Positions 25,801 to 38,944 of a stretch of 64,000 nucleotides of DNA are shown in pieces. The notes under the pieces were generated by a model, which saw only the letters and a list, made by a program, of their open reading frames with translations, ran no database searches and was not told the DNA's origin. This DNA is from Nemopilema nomurai (lineage: Eukaryota > Cnidaria > Scyphozoa > Rhizostomeae > Rhizostomatidae). Positions within the stretch are counted from its first letter, which is position 1. Every line of letters starts with the position of its first letter. The translations under genes were made by a program, and so were the position numbers. The stretch covers positions 496,001-560,000 of the forward strand of contig ML133386.1 of the NCBI GenBank assembly GCA_003864495.1, given 5' to 3'.

Positions 25801-27260
25801 TAATTCAGGGCTTTTTAATTTGATATGATGACTTGCTTTTGAATAGGAGGCCTTGTTCAGCTTGATTTCTCTCACCAGTGTTTCCCAGTTGGTTTTTGCC
25901 CTTTGTCCAGTTTCACAAATAGTATTGTGATGTTGCATAATAAAATGCTAGGTTCAGGTGGAGACGTCGCTTAAAAGCGTTTTGAAACACACTGATGTCG
26001 TCGACAAATCTTTTCTTTTTGTGTCGTAACATGTGGTTACTTGATAGATAAAACAGAGATGAGATACCAGCTTCAGATCTCCGGGATAATCGCGATAACT
26101 TAGCAGTCGTTGGGATTTTTATCGCTAGGCGAGACAAAGGGCCATTACGTTACTGAATTTCTTAATGGAAGAAGAGATTTTGTTGGCGATAAGGGCAGTC
26201 AGAGGCGGACGGATCCGGTATTTGTTTAAATAAAGGCGTTTTCGCAAAGACAGCAACAGGCCCTTCAAGGCCCCTTCGCATTGATGCGAGTGAGTCATAG
26301 CTGCACAGTTTGAATAAAAACAGTAGCGGGGGAAACATCCTTCTTCCTTTTAAGGCCTTGGCTTTTTAAAAAGACGATAGTGAAAACCGCACGCAGCCAG
26401 CCCCTCGTTTAATTGCGATTATTCTTATCGCTGTTCTAATAAGCCCCCCTCCCCCCTCACGTGAATGTAGCCTGCCCCTATTGAACTACGTGGCGAATGC
26501 TGAACGATTCAACTGTACTTCCGAAATTTAGTCTAGTTTCCCTGAGATTGGTCAGCGTAAATGAAAACAGAACATTCTTTTTCTACAAAGCGTCTACACA
26601 GATTGTCCATCAAAGAGGAATACGTCATTGTCATCAGGGTAATGAAACATTAAAATGCACACTAGAAAAGTAAAATATTGCCGTTAAAGGAAAATAAATT
26701 TTTGATTAGGTGTCTGGATGGATATCATCATTTAGTATTATTGATGTCATTTGGTTTCGCTTTTGTTTGCTACTATGAATTGAGCTTATTGCTTTTAAAT
26801 GTGTGTCACCAGCAACTTTGAGCTTCTAACGAGGGCTCGGTCAACAGCGAAGAAGGTCACTGATAGATAGCAGGTGGTCTGGAGGTTTGGAGTATTTCTC
26901 ATGAAAAGGAGGCTGAGGCCTGAAAGTTGGAGAGCTAAGCGCTCTGTGGGTTGAGTCATGTGACTGGATTGGGGCACGCGCTGCACCGAGAGGCATTGTA
27001 CTTGTGTGCCGATTGTTGTAACATGTGATACCTGCAGGGAATGCTACATGTGCAAACAGTTCCCGTTTGAATGCTTAAAGTGGCTACGAACCCGAAGACA
27101 GCAGTAGGCCCTAGTGGCTTGTTGACGCTGGACTTGCACATGCGCAGAACCTTCGCTGATCAAGTGGGCAGACTGGAATGCTTCTCCTCTACTTGAGAAA
27201 CCCATTTGGGGATAATTGTGAATAGGACGCTAGCTTAAATGCTACTTTCAGTGAGAAGTA
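22863..27260. other. Non-coding stretch with one GC-rich patch
   Basis: The patch at 23885-24060 is GC- and CpG-rich, with an inverted CCAAT (gattgg) at about 23930 and ccacgccc-type boxes, so it could be a promoter or enhancer. A candidate small exon at 25009-25076 is discussed under findings. Nothing else was recognised. Confidence 0.4.
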
Positions 27261-27528
27261 GCCCTCTTGCGACTCTCCTCTTGTGAAACCCCTTTTGCGA
27301 CAACCCTCTTGCAATGCCCCTCATGCGACACCCCTCTTGCAATGCCCCCACTTGCCACACCCCTTATGTGACAACCCTCTTGCCACACCCCTCTTGCTGA
27401 TACTCCTCCTGTGACAATCCTCTCACGTCACCCCTCTTGCAATACCCCTCTTGCAATGCCCCTCTTGCGACACCCATCTCGCGTCACCCCTCTTGCGACA
27501 CCCATCTCGCGTCACCCCTCTGACACCA
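27261..27528. repeat. Degenerate minisatellite of about 15 bp (cccctcttgcgacac)
   Basis: About 17 imperfect copies, with alternatives ending gcaatgc, gccacac and gcgtcac. It is strongly C-rich on the plus strand and older-looking than the other arrays. Confidence 0.85.
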
Positions 27529-28146
27529 CAAAATAAAAAGTGATGTTAACGAAGTTTATTCTCCGCGCGATAAAAATCCTCTATTGTGGTCTCAGCGCAA
27601 AAACGAGACTAAATATGTCTGACAACAGTATTCTGGCATATCAGAACTTCAAAGGGTGCCGAGATAAGTGTCCTTTCTACCATTCCCATATTATGTGCCT
27701 TCATCCTGTGTTTCCATATTTTGCACGTGTTTGCGATTGTTTCGAACCTCGCCTCGTTTGTCCCGTATTTTACGATCCTCCTCATTCGCGAAACTAACAT
27801 TGTCGCTTTTCGCCCCTCCAAGGCTTCGCAGCTTAAAAGTCTTTCGCTATTGGTGCACATACCAGGTGCAAAACTGTTCATGTAGTCCTGCTGTACAAAA
27901 TAGGCTTATGAAAATCCCTTTCGTGATAAACCGATGATCCGATTGATACAACTTGGATTGTACCTTGTGTTTGTTTTCATTATGGCTTGGTGATCTCTTT
28001 AAATAATCTGCAATTCTAAGCTGACAACGTCCTGTGTTCGTTCTTTTATTTAAGACCTGCATCATCGCTAAAATATAAGTGAATTGACTTGTACAGAACT
28101 TGCCAGTTTCCGTTAAGAAACGCTTTACCATTTCATCCCCTCTAAA

Positions 28147-28210
28147 TGCCTACCCTTTAAGCGCCTACCCTTGAAACGCCTTCCCATTAAGCGCCTACCC
28201 TTCAATCCCC
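28147..28210. repeat. 17-bp tandem repeat, about 4 copies
   Basis: The unit gcctaccctttaagc with variants runs on to a C-rich tail. Confidence 0.7.
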
Positions 28211-30990
28211 CCTCCCCCTTCACTTTCAACGCCTTTATTCAAGCCCGCTTCCATTGCACTCTTAAGCTCAAAATGCATTTGAGACAAGGCTCCTGGAGCG
28301 AAGTCTCAAAACGCACTTGGTAACGCACCTGACCCACGACGTCTTAAAACGCACTTGGTAAGTTTGTAAAGACTGAAGGCTGATTGGCATTTATGATTCA
28401 AGTATGCCCCAATCGGGTTCTAAAGTAATGACGTCACAAAATGTATTTTAGGGATTTTCAAATTTCGATCCCATAAAGAGTATCACGAAATACCCCTAAA
28501 TCGGCAAAATTAGCAAATTGCGTCACAAAATGGTCGAGATAAGGTCACATGTGTATTGACTCTTTCCCCATCAAATCTCTTTATTTTGGTCCCTGTTTAC
28601 AACTTTACGAACAGAGCCAAAATAACTGATTCATTAGCAAGCCTAAAATCTTTCATTGGTCATATCTCAACCGATGGCCAATTTTGCATATATGATGTTG
28701 CATATTTGAAAGTATTTGATGATGACCTTTTATGGTACGTGATTAAAATTCAAAAATTCCAAAAATAGGTTTTAGTGACGCCATACTTTAGAGCTCTATA
28801 CATAATAATCTTGGAGTACCTCCAGGGTCCTACTTGGGTCTTCAAATGATGTCATTTAGAATTTCAAATGTTGCTGTGACATGAATTTCATGCCTTGAAG
28901 GCTTGAAGAGAAGAAATATCTCCCCGAATACAGACGTAATGAACGTCTATAGAGACATCCTTAGAGTGAAAAGTGTTGCTGAACGGTTGGTGAATTGACT
29001 GGCACGACTCCAAGTAAATTGGACGTCATCACCGTGTATGGACGTTGCCATCCAAAAGTATGTTTTACGTAAAAAGAGAAGACAAAAACAGTTGGTATTT
29101 AGGCGGCACTGTGATCAATTGACATCTTTTGGGTTCTACGTAATGGAAGCGGGGAGCGGAAGAGGCGGGTGTATTGGGCGAAGCCCCGAAATTATTTTAG
29201 GATGAAAGTACCTCGCAAAGATCTTACGCCGCCTAACCCTCTCCCCCATAATTTTCTTCAAATTTGGACGAATTAGAGAATTGATTCTGGCGAGAACTGG
29301 GGAGACGTGTCAGGTCTCGCTAAGTTCAGTGCCAGATCAGGAGAAGAGGTGGTTGAGCCAGGGTTTCAAGTCTACCACACAGCGATAGCAGCACAAGACG
29401 GGAATCCGGTGCTCCTTTGTTCAGCAAAACCGCGCCATCTTTGTTGGTCAGTTGAACAATAATCATAATCAGTGTCAACGGATTTCTAGTTTCAATGCTT
29501 AGATGAACAACGTACCGATCTAATTCGATATAATTTACCGTCGTAATGGCTTTTTGCGTTAAATAAGTCAAAGCTTAATTTTTAATTTCTTTTAGTTGTG
29601 GCTTAGAAGCAGAGGAACATAGCAACGCGGAATCGCGGTCGAATCTTCGACACGAGACAGCGGTCGTCAGCCATGGCGCATGCGCGTGGCCACGAAGAGC
29701 ACTCCGCCATCAGTGTGGCTTCTTCTGCTCCACTCACAACACAATCATCATTGCCTCGATCGGTGTAGGTTTTTACAGCACATTTAGTAAAAAATTAAAT
29801 TGATCGTTATAAAAACAATAATTATTATGACAATAATGCCACCATCGCTTTATATCCTACTACTCACACTTTATCAATATTTTCAGCATGATAATTTAGA
29901 CTGACAATGCTAGCCTAATTGAGATCGCCTTATGTTGAGTAGAAAGGTCTCAAGGTAGGATGCTTGTGGTGCTGCAGCTTTGTTTTGCCTGCAAGCCTAT
30001 ACTTGCCATTGATTATGCTTTGTTTTAACGCCGCATCGGTGTTTTCAACCCCATTACCAAGGTGCAATATGACTAAACATCGAGCTGCCCCTCTATATTT
30101 GAGTGAGTCGCCTTGATATTTATTGCTGGCTGATCCTCGAGCGTTTGACGTTTAAAGCTGTGATGTTAGGCCAAAGTGCTTGATGACGTAATTGCAGTAA
30201 CATGCGGAGAGCATTCGTTCTTGGTAATTACTGATATTTAAGAAGCACTGAATAGAAATGACCTAGGGTCATCTGCCCACCAGCGATTAAGATTAAATTG
30301 TTCTATGCATTTGAATTGCATGATAAATTCCGGCAAGATTTACTTAACTGCCTGGCTGCCCTCGCCAGGTCAGCCGATTGCTGTTCTGCGCAACTGGAAT
30401 TGCGCGAATAGAGCGCCAAATCTTCACAGATGAGTTGCAACTGATTGAAGTGGGTGGGCACGGATTGGAGCGGATTAGAGAAGCACAAGGGGTGCGGGAA
30501 TAGGAAGCAAATGCCTGTTCTCTTTACAATGCATTGTTCGTCTCTTATTTTCCCTACCATGACTTCAAATTGCACAAGTCCTGCCTGCCCTCTTCAAATC
30601 ACAACTGCAGCTTGCTAGCAAGTTAGCCTGCTTGACGAGCTATACATTATGCGAAGCGTGGAGCCAGACCAATGAATAGCGGAAATTAAAATTCTAATTT
30701 GTCTAGCTTCCCACACGATGGCTTAATTAGGCGTGGCTGGGAAATGGTTTTCTTTTAAAGTTTTCTTGTAATTTTCGTAAAAACAAAGCTTGCATTAATG
30801 TTCATTTACTTGTTCTCTGACTACATCGTAATGACATATTGGTCATTACCCAGCACATTGTTTATGAAAGAGGCCCAGACTACAATGGGTAGACGAAATA
30901 TATATTTAGGCATTCAGAATATAGTTAGGCAAACGCATTGCCCTTGTTCTATTGAGCAGTGATTTGTCTGTTTTTAGGATACGAATTTGT
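28211..30990. other. Non-coding stretch with an NRF-1-like palindrome
   Basis: The palindrome gcgcatgcgc (29676-29685), which matches the NRF-1 consensus core, lies in a CpG-rich patch. It overlaps an ATG (29673) that opens a 31-codon frame to a TAG at 29766-29768. This could be the start of an unrecognised transcript. Otherwise nothing was recognised. Confidence 0.35.
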
Positions 30991-31149
30991 GTGGCGGCTG
31001 GGTGGTGGGTAGCGGCTGGGTGGGTGGCGGCTGGATGGGTGGCGGATGGGTGGGTGGCGGATGGGTGGTAGGTGGCGGATGGGTGGTAGGTGGCGGCTGG
31101 GTGGTAGGTGGCGGCTGGGTGGTAGGTGGCGGCTGGGTGGGTGGTGGCC
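30991..31149. repeat. 18-bp G-rich minisatellite (ggcggctgggtggtaggt), about 9 copies
   Basis: The G runs all sit on the plus strand, with GGG or GG every few bases, so G-quadruplex folding is possible. A 62-codon Gly/Trp/Val frame through it is a repeat artefact. Confidence 0.92.
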
Positions 31150-34100
31150 TTTCGCTTCGTATTTTCCTCCTGTAGGGCGTTACGCTGTTGTTACACCGTT
31201 GTGGTGTGGGGGCTCAGACATCAACTAATAGGCTGGGTTGTACCAAGATACGAAACTCTACACATCATATTATTGAGCATCCTTACTACTTCATCTTCAC
31301 CTATAAGAAAGCTTGGGTTAACCTATTGAGGCATTTCAACATGTTTGGGCTATAACGTGAAATGGTTTTTGGAAAGTAATCGATTTATTGCGACTCTAAT
31401 TGACTCTGTTTCCAGTAATTTTGTCCGAGGGAGCTGTTTAGGAATAATTTTCAAAAGGTACTATTTTTATTGTAATCCCTCCAGGTAGTCCATTTGTGTA
31501 CAGTGCAAATATCGAAAGGCAGATCCTTAGGCGGACAGTACCCATGTAATTAGGTTGATTTCATTTGCATAAGGTGTTACATAGTAACCTTGTCAACCCA
31601 CTACTGTGCAGTTTCGATATGGCACTAAAGCCCACGACTTCATGGCACTAAAGCCCACGAATCGTTGCTTTAAATTTGAATTTAGAAGTATGGCAGGCAT
31701 CTTACGACATGTGGTTATTTTCTCGCAGGACGGCAGATGGAGCAAGTACAGTTTTCTGGTCATTGCGCCTCCTGACTGCCTGACTGGCCTAAAGATTGTC
31801 GGCTCGGAAGTTTCACATTGATGCCCTTGAGTTTAAACAGTCTTAGGTTTGCGTTGGATTGTGCATAGTACTGTGATGTCATTATCCTATATATGATATA
31901 CTTATTTATTTGACTTTGATTTGATTTGATGATAACTGTGATCTAATGTTATCTATTTAAGTAGCTGTTCATCAGCTGTAGTACTCAGAAGAACTACACC
32001 TTTATTTCTCTGTTTAATGCGATGTTTTTTCATTTCAGAACTTTTTACCTGATGCTTTCTTTTCCATTTCGATGCAGAGTTAACTCGATTTGTCTTTGCT
32101 CTTGGTGGAACATACCAAAGAAATTGCATGGCGTAAGCTTTCTTTGTCAGATTAAATGTTTTGATGTGGGCCTTGCAGCCCAGTAGCCCTCTTTGGTTTT
32201 CAGTGGAATCCGATCGCCCAATTAGTCTTGATCTGAAGCTGAACATTGCTATGCGCAAAGTTGATTGCATAGCTTTGTCAAAGCAAAGGTCTCTAGATGG
32301 GCGAGACAGGCCCTGCCCCTTTGAAATATCCAATCAGGCTGTTTAATGTTAGCAGGTGTCTAGACGAAATTGCTTCTATTTGAATTCTTCATTTCAAAGA
32401 TCGGCGCTGATTGGCATGTGCCTTTCAGTGCTTTGATATTCCTTTAGTTTTCACTTTTGCAGTTCAAGTGAAATGCAATAGGTTTTTTACTTGCAACAGA
32501 ACGATTATCTTGTATAAACACGCCCTCCCATTCAACGCCCTCCCACCGATACGACACAAAACACTGGGAGGCGCGAGACTTATGATGCTTCAACGAAACA
32601 AGAGTCTTTTGTCATTTAAGTCGACTTATTCATTGAAACATTTCGAAAAGAATGTTGAAAGCTTTTGTAGCCACCTCGCACGACCTTCCAGCTGTCGCGT
32701 AGGCCTGACGGAGAGGGCGGTGCTTAGCCGAACTGTATTCTGGGTCGTACAATAGAAATTCGCCTGTGCTCGCAGTTGCTTAAACCAACGATGAACGAAA
32801 TAGAAATGAACTTTTCAATGATAAACATTTTGACCCATAAAAACAGGATTTCGTGACAAAGGGGGCTAAACTTGGCGATTTAACAGCCAATAGCTGGATT
32901 TGCTGGAATCTGAACAGAATGTTTTCTATTGCTTTGCTGGAAGGCTGATGGCGTCAGCAACAGGACGTCGCCACACCCCGCGGCGTTTATGCGGTCATTG
33001 CCTTTGCTCCTCCCATAATGACGCAACAATTCGAGTTTCAGTCATAATTGAAGAACGGTTACTTTTACCGCCAGTTGCGGTTTTAGACAGAACTTATTTT
33101 CTGTACTCGACTAGTGTACTCAAAATATCTCCTTTACCCAACTTGATGTCTTATAATTTTTAATTTTTCTACTGTAGATTCAACCTAGAAGACACGCAAA
33201 TTAATGTGTTATACCGGGCAGCCTGCCTGAAAGGTGCCGAATGACAACATGGTGGAGCTTTTTACAATAATAGCTGTACCGTTAACAATTGACGGTCGAC
33301 AATATCATCCCTAGGGTGAAATGCATGTTTACCTTGCCTGTGTATTTCGTTTTACATCGGGGACTGGTGCCTAATTGACGTCATTTCGATTGCATTTCTT
33401 CTTGGTTGCTCCTGGCGTTTGCAGCCTATTGCTGTAGAAGATGGAAGAACAAGTGTTTTAATTTGCAATGTTCTCTGTTGAGCTGATTTTACAGCTGCTT
33501 ATTTCTGTTCTTTTGGAACTATTACGAAGGTGAAGGTTACGAATGGGAAAATCTAGAGCTAGGAATGAGCGAAGGTGAGTCAGCTTGACTTGGTGTAAGG
33601 ATGCAGCCATGAGAGAAATGTGGAAATGATAAGCGTTAGTTCATTAGAGTAAGTAATGAATCACGACACCATAAATCGAATGTAGAATGAAATTTCTTAC
33701 TAAATCTGTTTCGCTTTTTTGCAATTTAGAGTTTAATCTGGATTTGGAGAGATTTGTGTCCCGATCTTTCAGTGCTTCTCGCTAATACCCTCATTCATGT
33801 GGCGAAACTGTTGCTTTTTTGTGCTGTTGTGCTGTTATTCCTATGCCAAACCTTTGGTCTTAAATTGTGATGAAACATATTAATTTTAATGAATTGCGAA
33901 CTTTACGCCCTGCGAGAACTATAAGCTCTTGCCAGTCAACACGATTATCACTTATTTAAGATTTGTTAGCACAGATCATCAGAACAACTTCAAAATGTTT
34001 GCATTTGCGTTTGCTCTGGAATATCAATGTTTCGTTGCCACTGGTGACTCCTCAAATATTAAGATTAAGCCTGCAACCTATCGCGTTTGAAGGTTCAAGC

Positions 34101-37100
34101 TACGTTAACCTGTTCCGCGGAATTACGTCATCAGGTAGGAGTGATTACCTGGTTTTAAGCGTTTGCCAGTCCCATCAAAAGTACAGATTACTTCAATTTT
34201 TGTTAAATTTCACGTCTAAGCGCAAGCTAAGCCCATTGGGTCTACTGAATGCTCCTCTCCCTTACCAAAGCATACATTGTTTTCCTCGTTTTTATATCGC
34301 AGGAAACTGTAGATGCTTCTAAAGATAAAAGTTAAAAGATCGTTTTATCCCTCCAAAAGCACTTAAATTTTTTAGATGCCTTTCATTACTGTTGACATTG
34401 CTGTTCGCCAGATCTTTCACAAATTCAAAAGCGTCTGGGTCCCCTTATCTGCTTCTTCGACAGCGATCGCCTCGGCTCAGTGTTCAACGATGGCTGTCAT
34501 CTTCGAGCAGATCATTTCGAGTTTCAAAGACGAGGGCTGTCAGAATTGTACTATGGCTATTGCATTGAGCTACGGTTATTGTTCCACAAACTTGACAAGT
34601 ATCCACCAAAGTGTTCCAGTTCTGTAAGCGTAGTTGCTATGGGATCTACGTCTTTTCTTCTTTACATAAATATCTCTTCTCTCAAAGGCACCATTAACAC
34701 CTTCAATTCAATTTTGTTTTTCACACTCTAGACGTATCACAGCAACACCCCTCAACCCCTAAAATGTTTGTTAATTCTGCAGTTTTGCCCTTTGAACTTG
34801 CATTAGGCCAGATACCCTCCAGAATAAACCTCTTCTCGGGGTGAAAGCATAGGGAAGGTTGACGCGAATGTTTACCATAATATTATATCACAAATTGAAA
34901 TGGAAAGTGCAATGAAACAAGCATTAGATTGCCAATGTTTTTAAAGAATCGTTTTTTGTTGTGATTTACCTAATTAATAGTTTTGGCAACCACACTTAGC
35001 AACAGTGTTGCTTCCTATAAAAACCCAGCGAAAAAACAGTTTCAATGGCGTTTAGAAGTCTCTACCGTTCGATCAGTGTAATTTATCTCGTTGATTTTCA
35101 TTTAAATGACACGCTTTGGCCGAGTTGTTACGACTGCAATTCTAAAAACCGCATTTTTAGTTTCATGGCGCTGTTTTGGCATAAATCATAGTGGGTCTGT
35201 CAATTGTTAACTGACTATTGAGAGCTTTTAAGGGGCCAGCTGCCTTTTGAGCTCCATCCTGAAAAACATCATCAAATTAAAGGGCATTTTACGATTTCCT
35301 CGCCATTAATCACCCGATCCATTAATCACCTTCATTATGATTATTGTACGTTAGCGTCGCCATGACGATAGAGTTTATTGAGCAGATTCACTCCTCAGCA
35401 TCAGTTTTCACAAACACCACGGCCAGCAGCATAATCATAATCATAATCACCCCTTTTTGGCAACATAATCATCAGAAGCGATACGATCACGAAAGTGCAT
35501 CGTGATTGTGTTCGCAAAACAGTCGAGGTGGCAGGAAACGAGTACATATTTTTTAAAACATCAAAATTGAGAAACCGTTTTATTGGCTTCTGTGGAAGCT
35601 TCCAGTTCAGGAAAGGCCGTTTGCTATTCTTGGATTAAACGTTATTTGTTGAATTTTTACCGCTCTAAGGGGTTACGGGCCTTTCTCTTTGTGTACCACC
35701 TTCCTCCCTTTTCATGTTCCTTTCCAAGACATTTCCTTTCAAACGGTCATGTTTAGCGCGGGTATTGTTGGGTTTCCACGGTAACCATGCCATGAACCGC
35801 GATTTTTAACAATTAAGACTTTTGTAAATAAACAATGCTTGTCAGTAGACTCAAAATATTTTCCTTCAAACAAAAGTGATCTTCTGAAAACAAAGCTTTC
35901 ACACTTTCTAAGAGTATTGATTTAAAGTTCAGTTACAGATTTCATATTTGATTTCTTTGAGTCTTGGCACGGAGCGTGTGAACGTTTGCAGGTATTCACT
36001 TAGAGTATGGGATATAGAGACGAAGAGAGTCGACAGAAGTACAATAAAAGATAGAATTGAAATTGAACAATAAAAGAATTGAACTAAAAACGATCCTTGC
36101 AAATTAGACGCTAAATCTTCTCATTACCAGAACAGAATTTTCCCAATATTTAATTGATGAGTTGTCGATTATTCATTGATTACTCGCGCAATATGTCTGA
36201 TCTGAATAATAGTTTTGATTTCCAGTTGCCCATTTGGAGAATTCATTCTAATGTCTCATGGTACTTCTCATCCATCAGTCTTCAGTTCACGCTGATAAAA
36301 CTTTATACATTTGTTTAAGTACAAGTAAACCTAGGTTTAACTTGGCAGCTATCAATTGTGTAACTGATATTTACTTGCGTGATCAATCTTGTCTAGAATT
36401 ATTATGCTTTTTGGTCATAAAAATATAAAGCCCTTTTGCGATAGTAAGATTTGATTTAAATCGGACTTCTGAATGATGAAGCTATATTGCTAAAGAACAG
36501 ATGTTTTAGGCCTAGCTTTTTGCTTGTCATTTTAGAAAGCCCTAGTCTCCTTCCAGCTACCAAACTAAAAAGTAATTATGAAAAAATGTTAAACGGCCAT
36601 GCCCCATAATATCCACTACACAGATTGCCTTAAACTTTGTTCTGAATTTTTCAAATCCTCTGGTTGGTCTTCGTCATCGTCTTGACGTCATCTGTTCTGC
36701 CGTTTACTCGGACCATTACAATCGTGCAAGTCTTGCACCCAAAACTGTGGTTATTGCCTGTTCCACGCTAAGTCAATTTCTTGTCCCTTTCTATAAATTG
36801 TGGTAATACGATTTTGGTGCCTCTTTCTTTAATTGCACCCCTTTTGTGTGGGGGGCTGGCCCCTCTGGCTCCCTGCCCCCACGCCATTGATTGTTGGGAA
36901 TGTAGATGATTGTTTCTATGACAAATTAACGCTGCATCTCTCTTCTAAGATTTACGGTTGAACTGCAAACAGTTTGAAGGTTGGAAGGTTAGAAAGAGGC
37001 TTTTGATTGTATTTTGAAAACAGAGAAGCCCTCAACAGAACGAGAATAACAACAATGGTGCTATAGATAAAAGAATTCATGTTGACACTGGCGAAAACAA

Positions 37101-38944
37101 AGCATAGAACAGTAAGACGCTTTTTACCAGAAGTTGTGCAAATGAAAACCTAAAACCGCAAAAGGGAAAATAAAAGGAGAAAATCATAAGGTTAAGTAGG
37201 AGTTATGAAACTTTATTATTATTTTCATTAGCAGCTATCTCTTTCGAGTAAAATATTATTTTGGTAGTTCCGAAGCTTTGTCGGCTCCCTGGATTGCTGC
37301 CAGAATCATTTGTGCTTTGGCAAAGAAAGATAAATTTATCTTAACCATCGAAACTAGGCGCGTGTTTCTCCATATTTATCGTGCATGGGAGTGGTAACAA
37401 AAGCAAAGGGGAAGTCACTAGGGTCTCAGCCTCTTACTGAAGCAGAGCTTCAAGAATTCAAACCGATGGAGAGGCTAGCTATCACTGAGACACGATTGTT
37501 TCTCTCTCTTTCCTCTTACTAAATGCAGTTCTCTTTTGATCTTCTTGGGGCGTTTTAAAGGCATAGGCCCTGCAAGTACATTTGAGGTGCTTTCACCGAA
37601 GGAAGGCAGTTTTTGTCTTCGAATTGCTGGAAACCTTTAAAATGTTTTAATATTAACTAGAGAAAGACACCGAAATAAATTTATAAGCGTGGAAAGAAAT
37701 TCCCAAAATCTGTGATCAATTAGGGGGCACATACGCAATGCAGATTGCATTTGAATTACACTTAAATCGAGTGTGTCACACCCCCAGTGAAAAGAAGCTT
37801 TATCAATGAAAAATATATTTTGTGGTTATTATTGTGGGTACTATTTGCTCACTCTTCAAAACCCTTCTACTGCAGTTAAAAAATTGGTCAAGTTGCTTGG
37901 GCGAAATGGCGCCAATATACACATGACAAAGGGGACGATTCTGAAAGCAGCATGTCACCTCTGATTCCGGACGCGAATTTGATGACACACTGGGGATTCC
38001 AACAGATCTCAGCAGTGTTGCGATTTTATGAGCAGGGTCGAGAAGATAGAAAGAGCTCCTTTCATGACAGCGAGCAACAAAATCAACAAACCAGCGAGGG
38101 CAAACGGCCTGAGCTTGTAGCTCCTTTGTGGAAATCGCCCCTTTGTCTTATGTTTTGATAAGCTATTGTTTATGGTTGATTAGAGTGGGATTGTGGCGTG
38201 AGTGATGATGAGCTTTTGTTATTGTTGAACGAAGCGAAGAAAATACTAAATACTTGGCTGCAAGCGAGAAGGCTTCCCGTGTCAACAGCGCAGGACCTGT
38301 GAAACCTGTGTGAGCGAGTCATATTCTTTAAAAGGGCATTTATGTGCTACTGCTGAGGGAATGTTTGAAACAATTTTATAACGCTTCTAATTAAGAATTC
38401 ATGACATGCCGAGCCGTTTAAATATTCATTTTCCTTTATCTTCAGAGTGAAATTTGGAGCTGAATGGTATTGTTTGCGTTCAGCGGCCAGCACAAGCAAT
38501 TAACGACACGACACACGACCGGATTGGCCTTTCCTGCCGAGGTAGGGTTACCTTCTTCATATTTCTCAGTCTAGATTCAAAGTAACCGAGACGCAACTTT
38601 TCTGTTTCACCGCAATATAAGTTTCCCTTGTTTGAGATTGGGATTCGTCCAATGAGCGAAGCCATTATGATGCATTGTAATTGACATGTGCTGTGGAATT
38701 GACATGGTGGGCGGTGCTATAGAATAATTCGACGCAGCTGATTGGCTTGCCTTTGTGTAACACGAGCCGAAGCCAATGTACGTTAATTTGGCATTGAAAA
38801 TCTTTGATCGTGGAGCGCAGCAGTAATAAAACAACAGTGTCGCGAACAGCCTGGTAAATCCGTAGTTAAGCCCTTATACAAAACATAAATGGATTTCAAG
38901 TTATCTTTGCTGTGAAGCAACGAGTTTATCTTCTGGATTAGGAA
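31150..38944. other. Non-coding stretch upstream of the Frizzled gene
   Basis: A 22-bp unit (atggcactaaagcccacga) is duplicated at 31619-31662, and cataatcataatcataatc occurs near 35430. A C-rich patch near 36836-36885 looks like a mobile-element end. The Frizzled promoter should lie in the last few hundred bases; a gattgg box is at about 38739. No other gene was recognised. Confidence 0.45.

Noticed and set aside
27261..27528. Possible CRISPR-like array
   Set aside because: The copies are back to back with no unique spacers, and the context is an animal genome; it is a degenerate minisatellite.
31953..32333. 126-codon minus-strand frame
   Set aside because: No family recognised and composition is mixed; only a small internal piece with a donor was kept as a low-interest finding.
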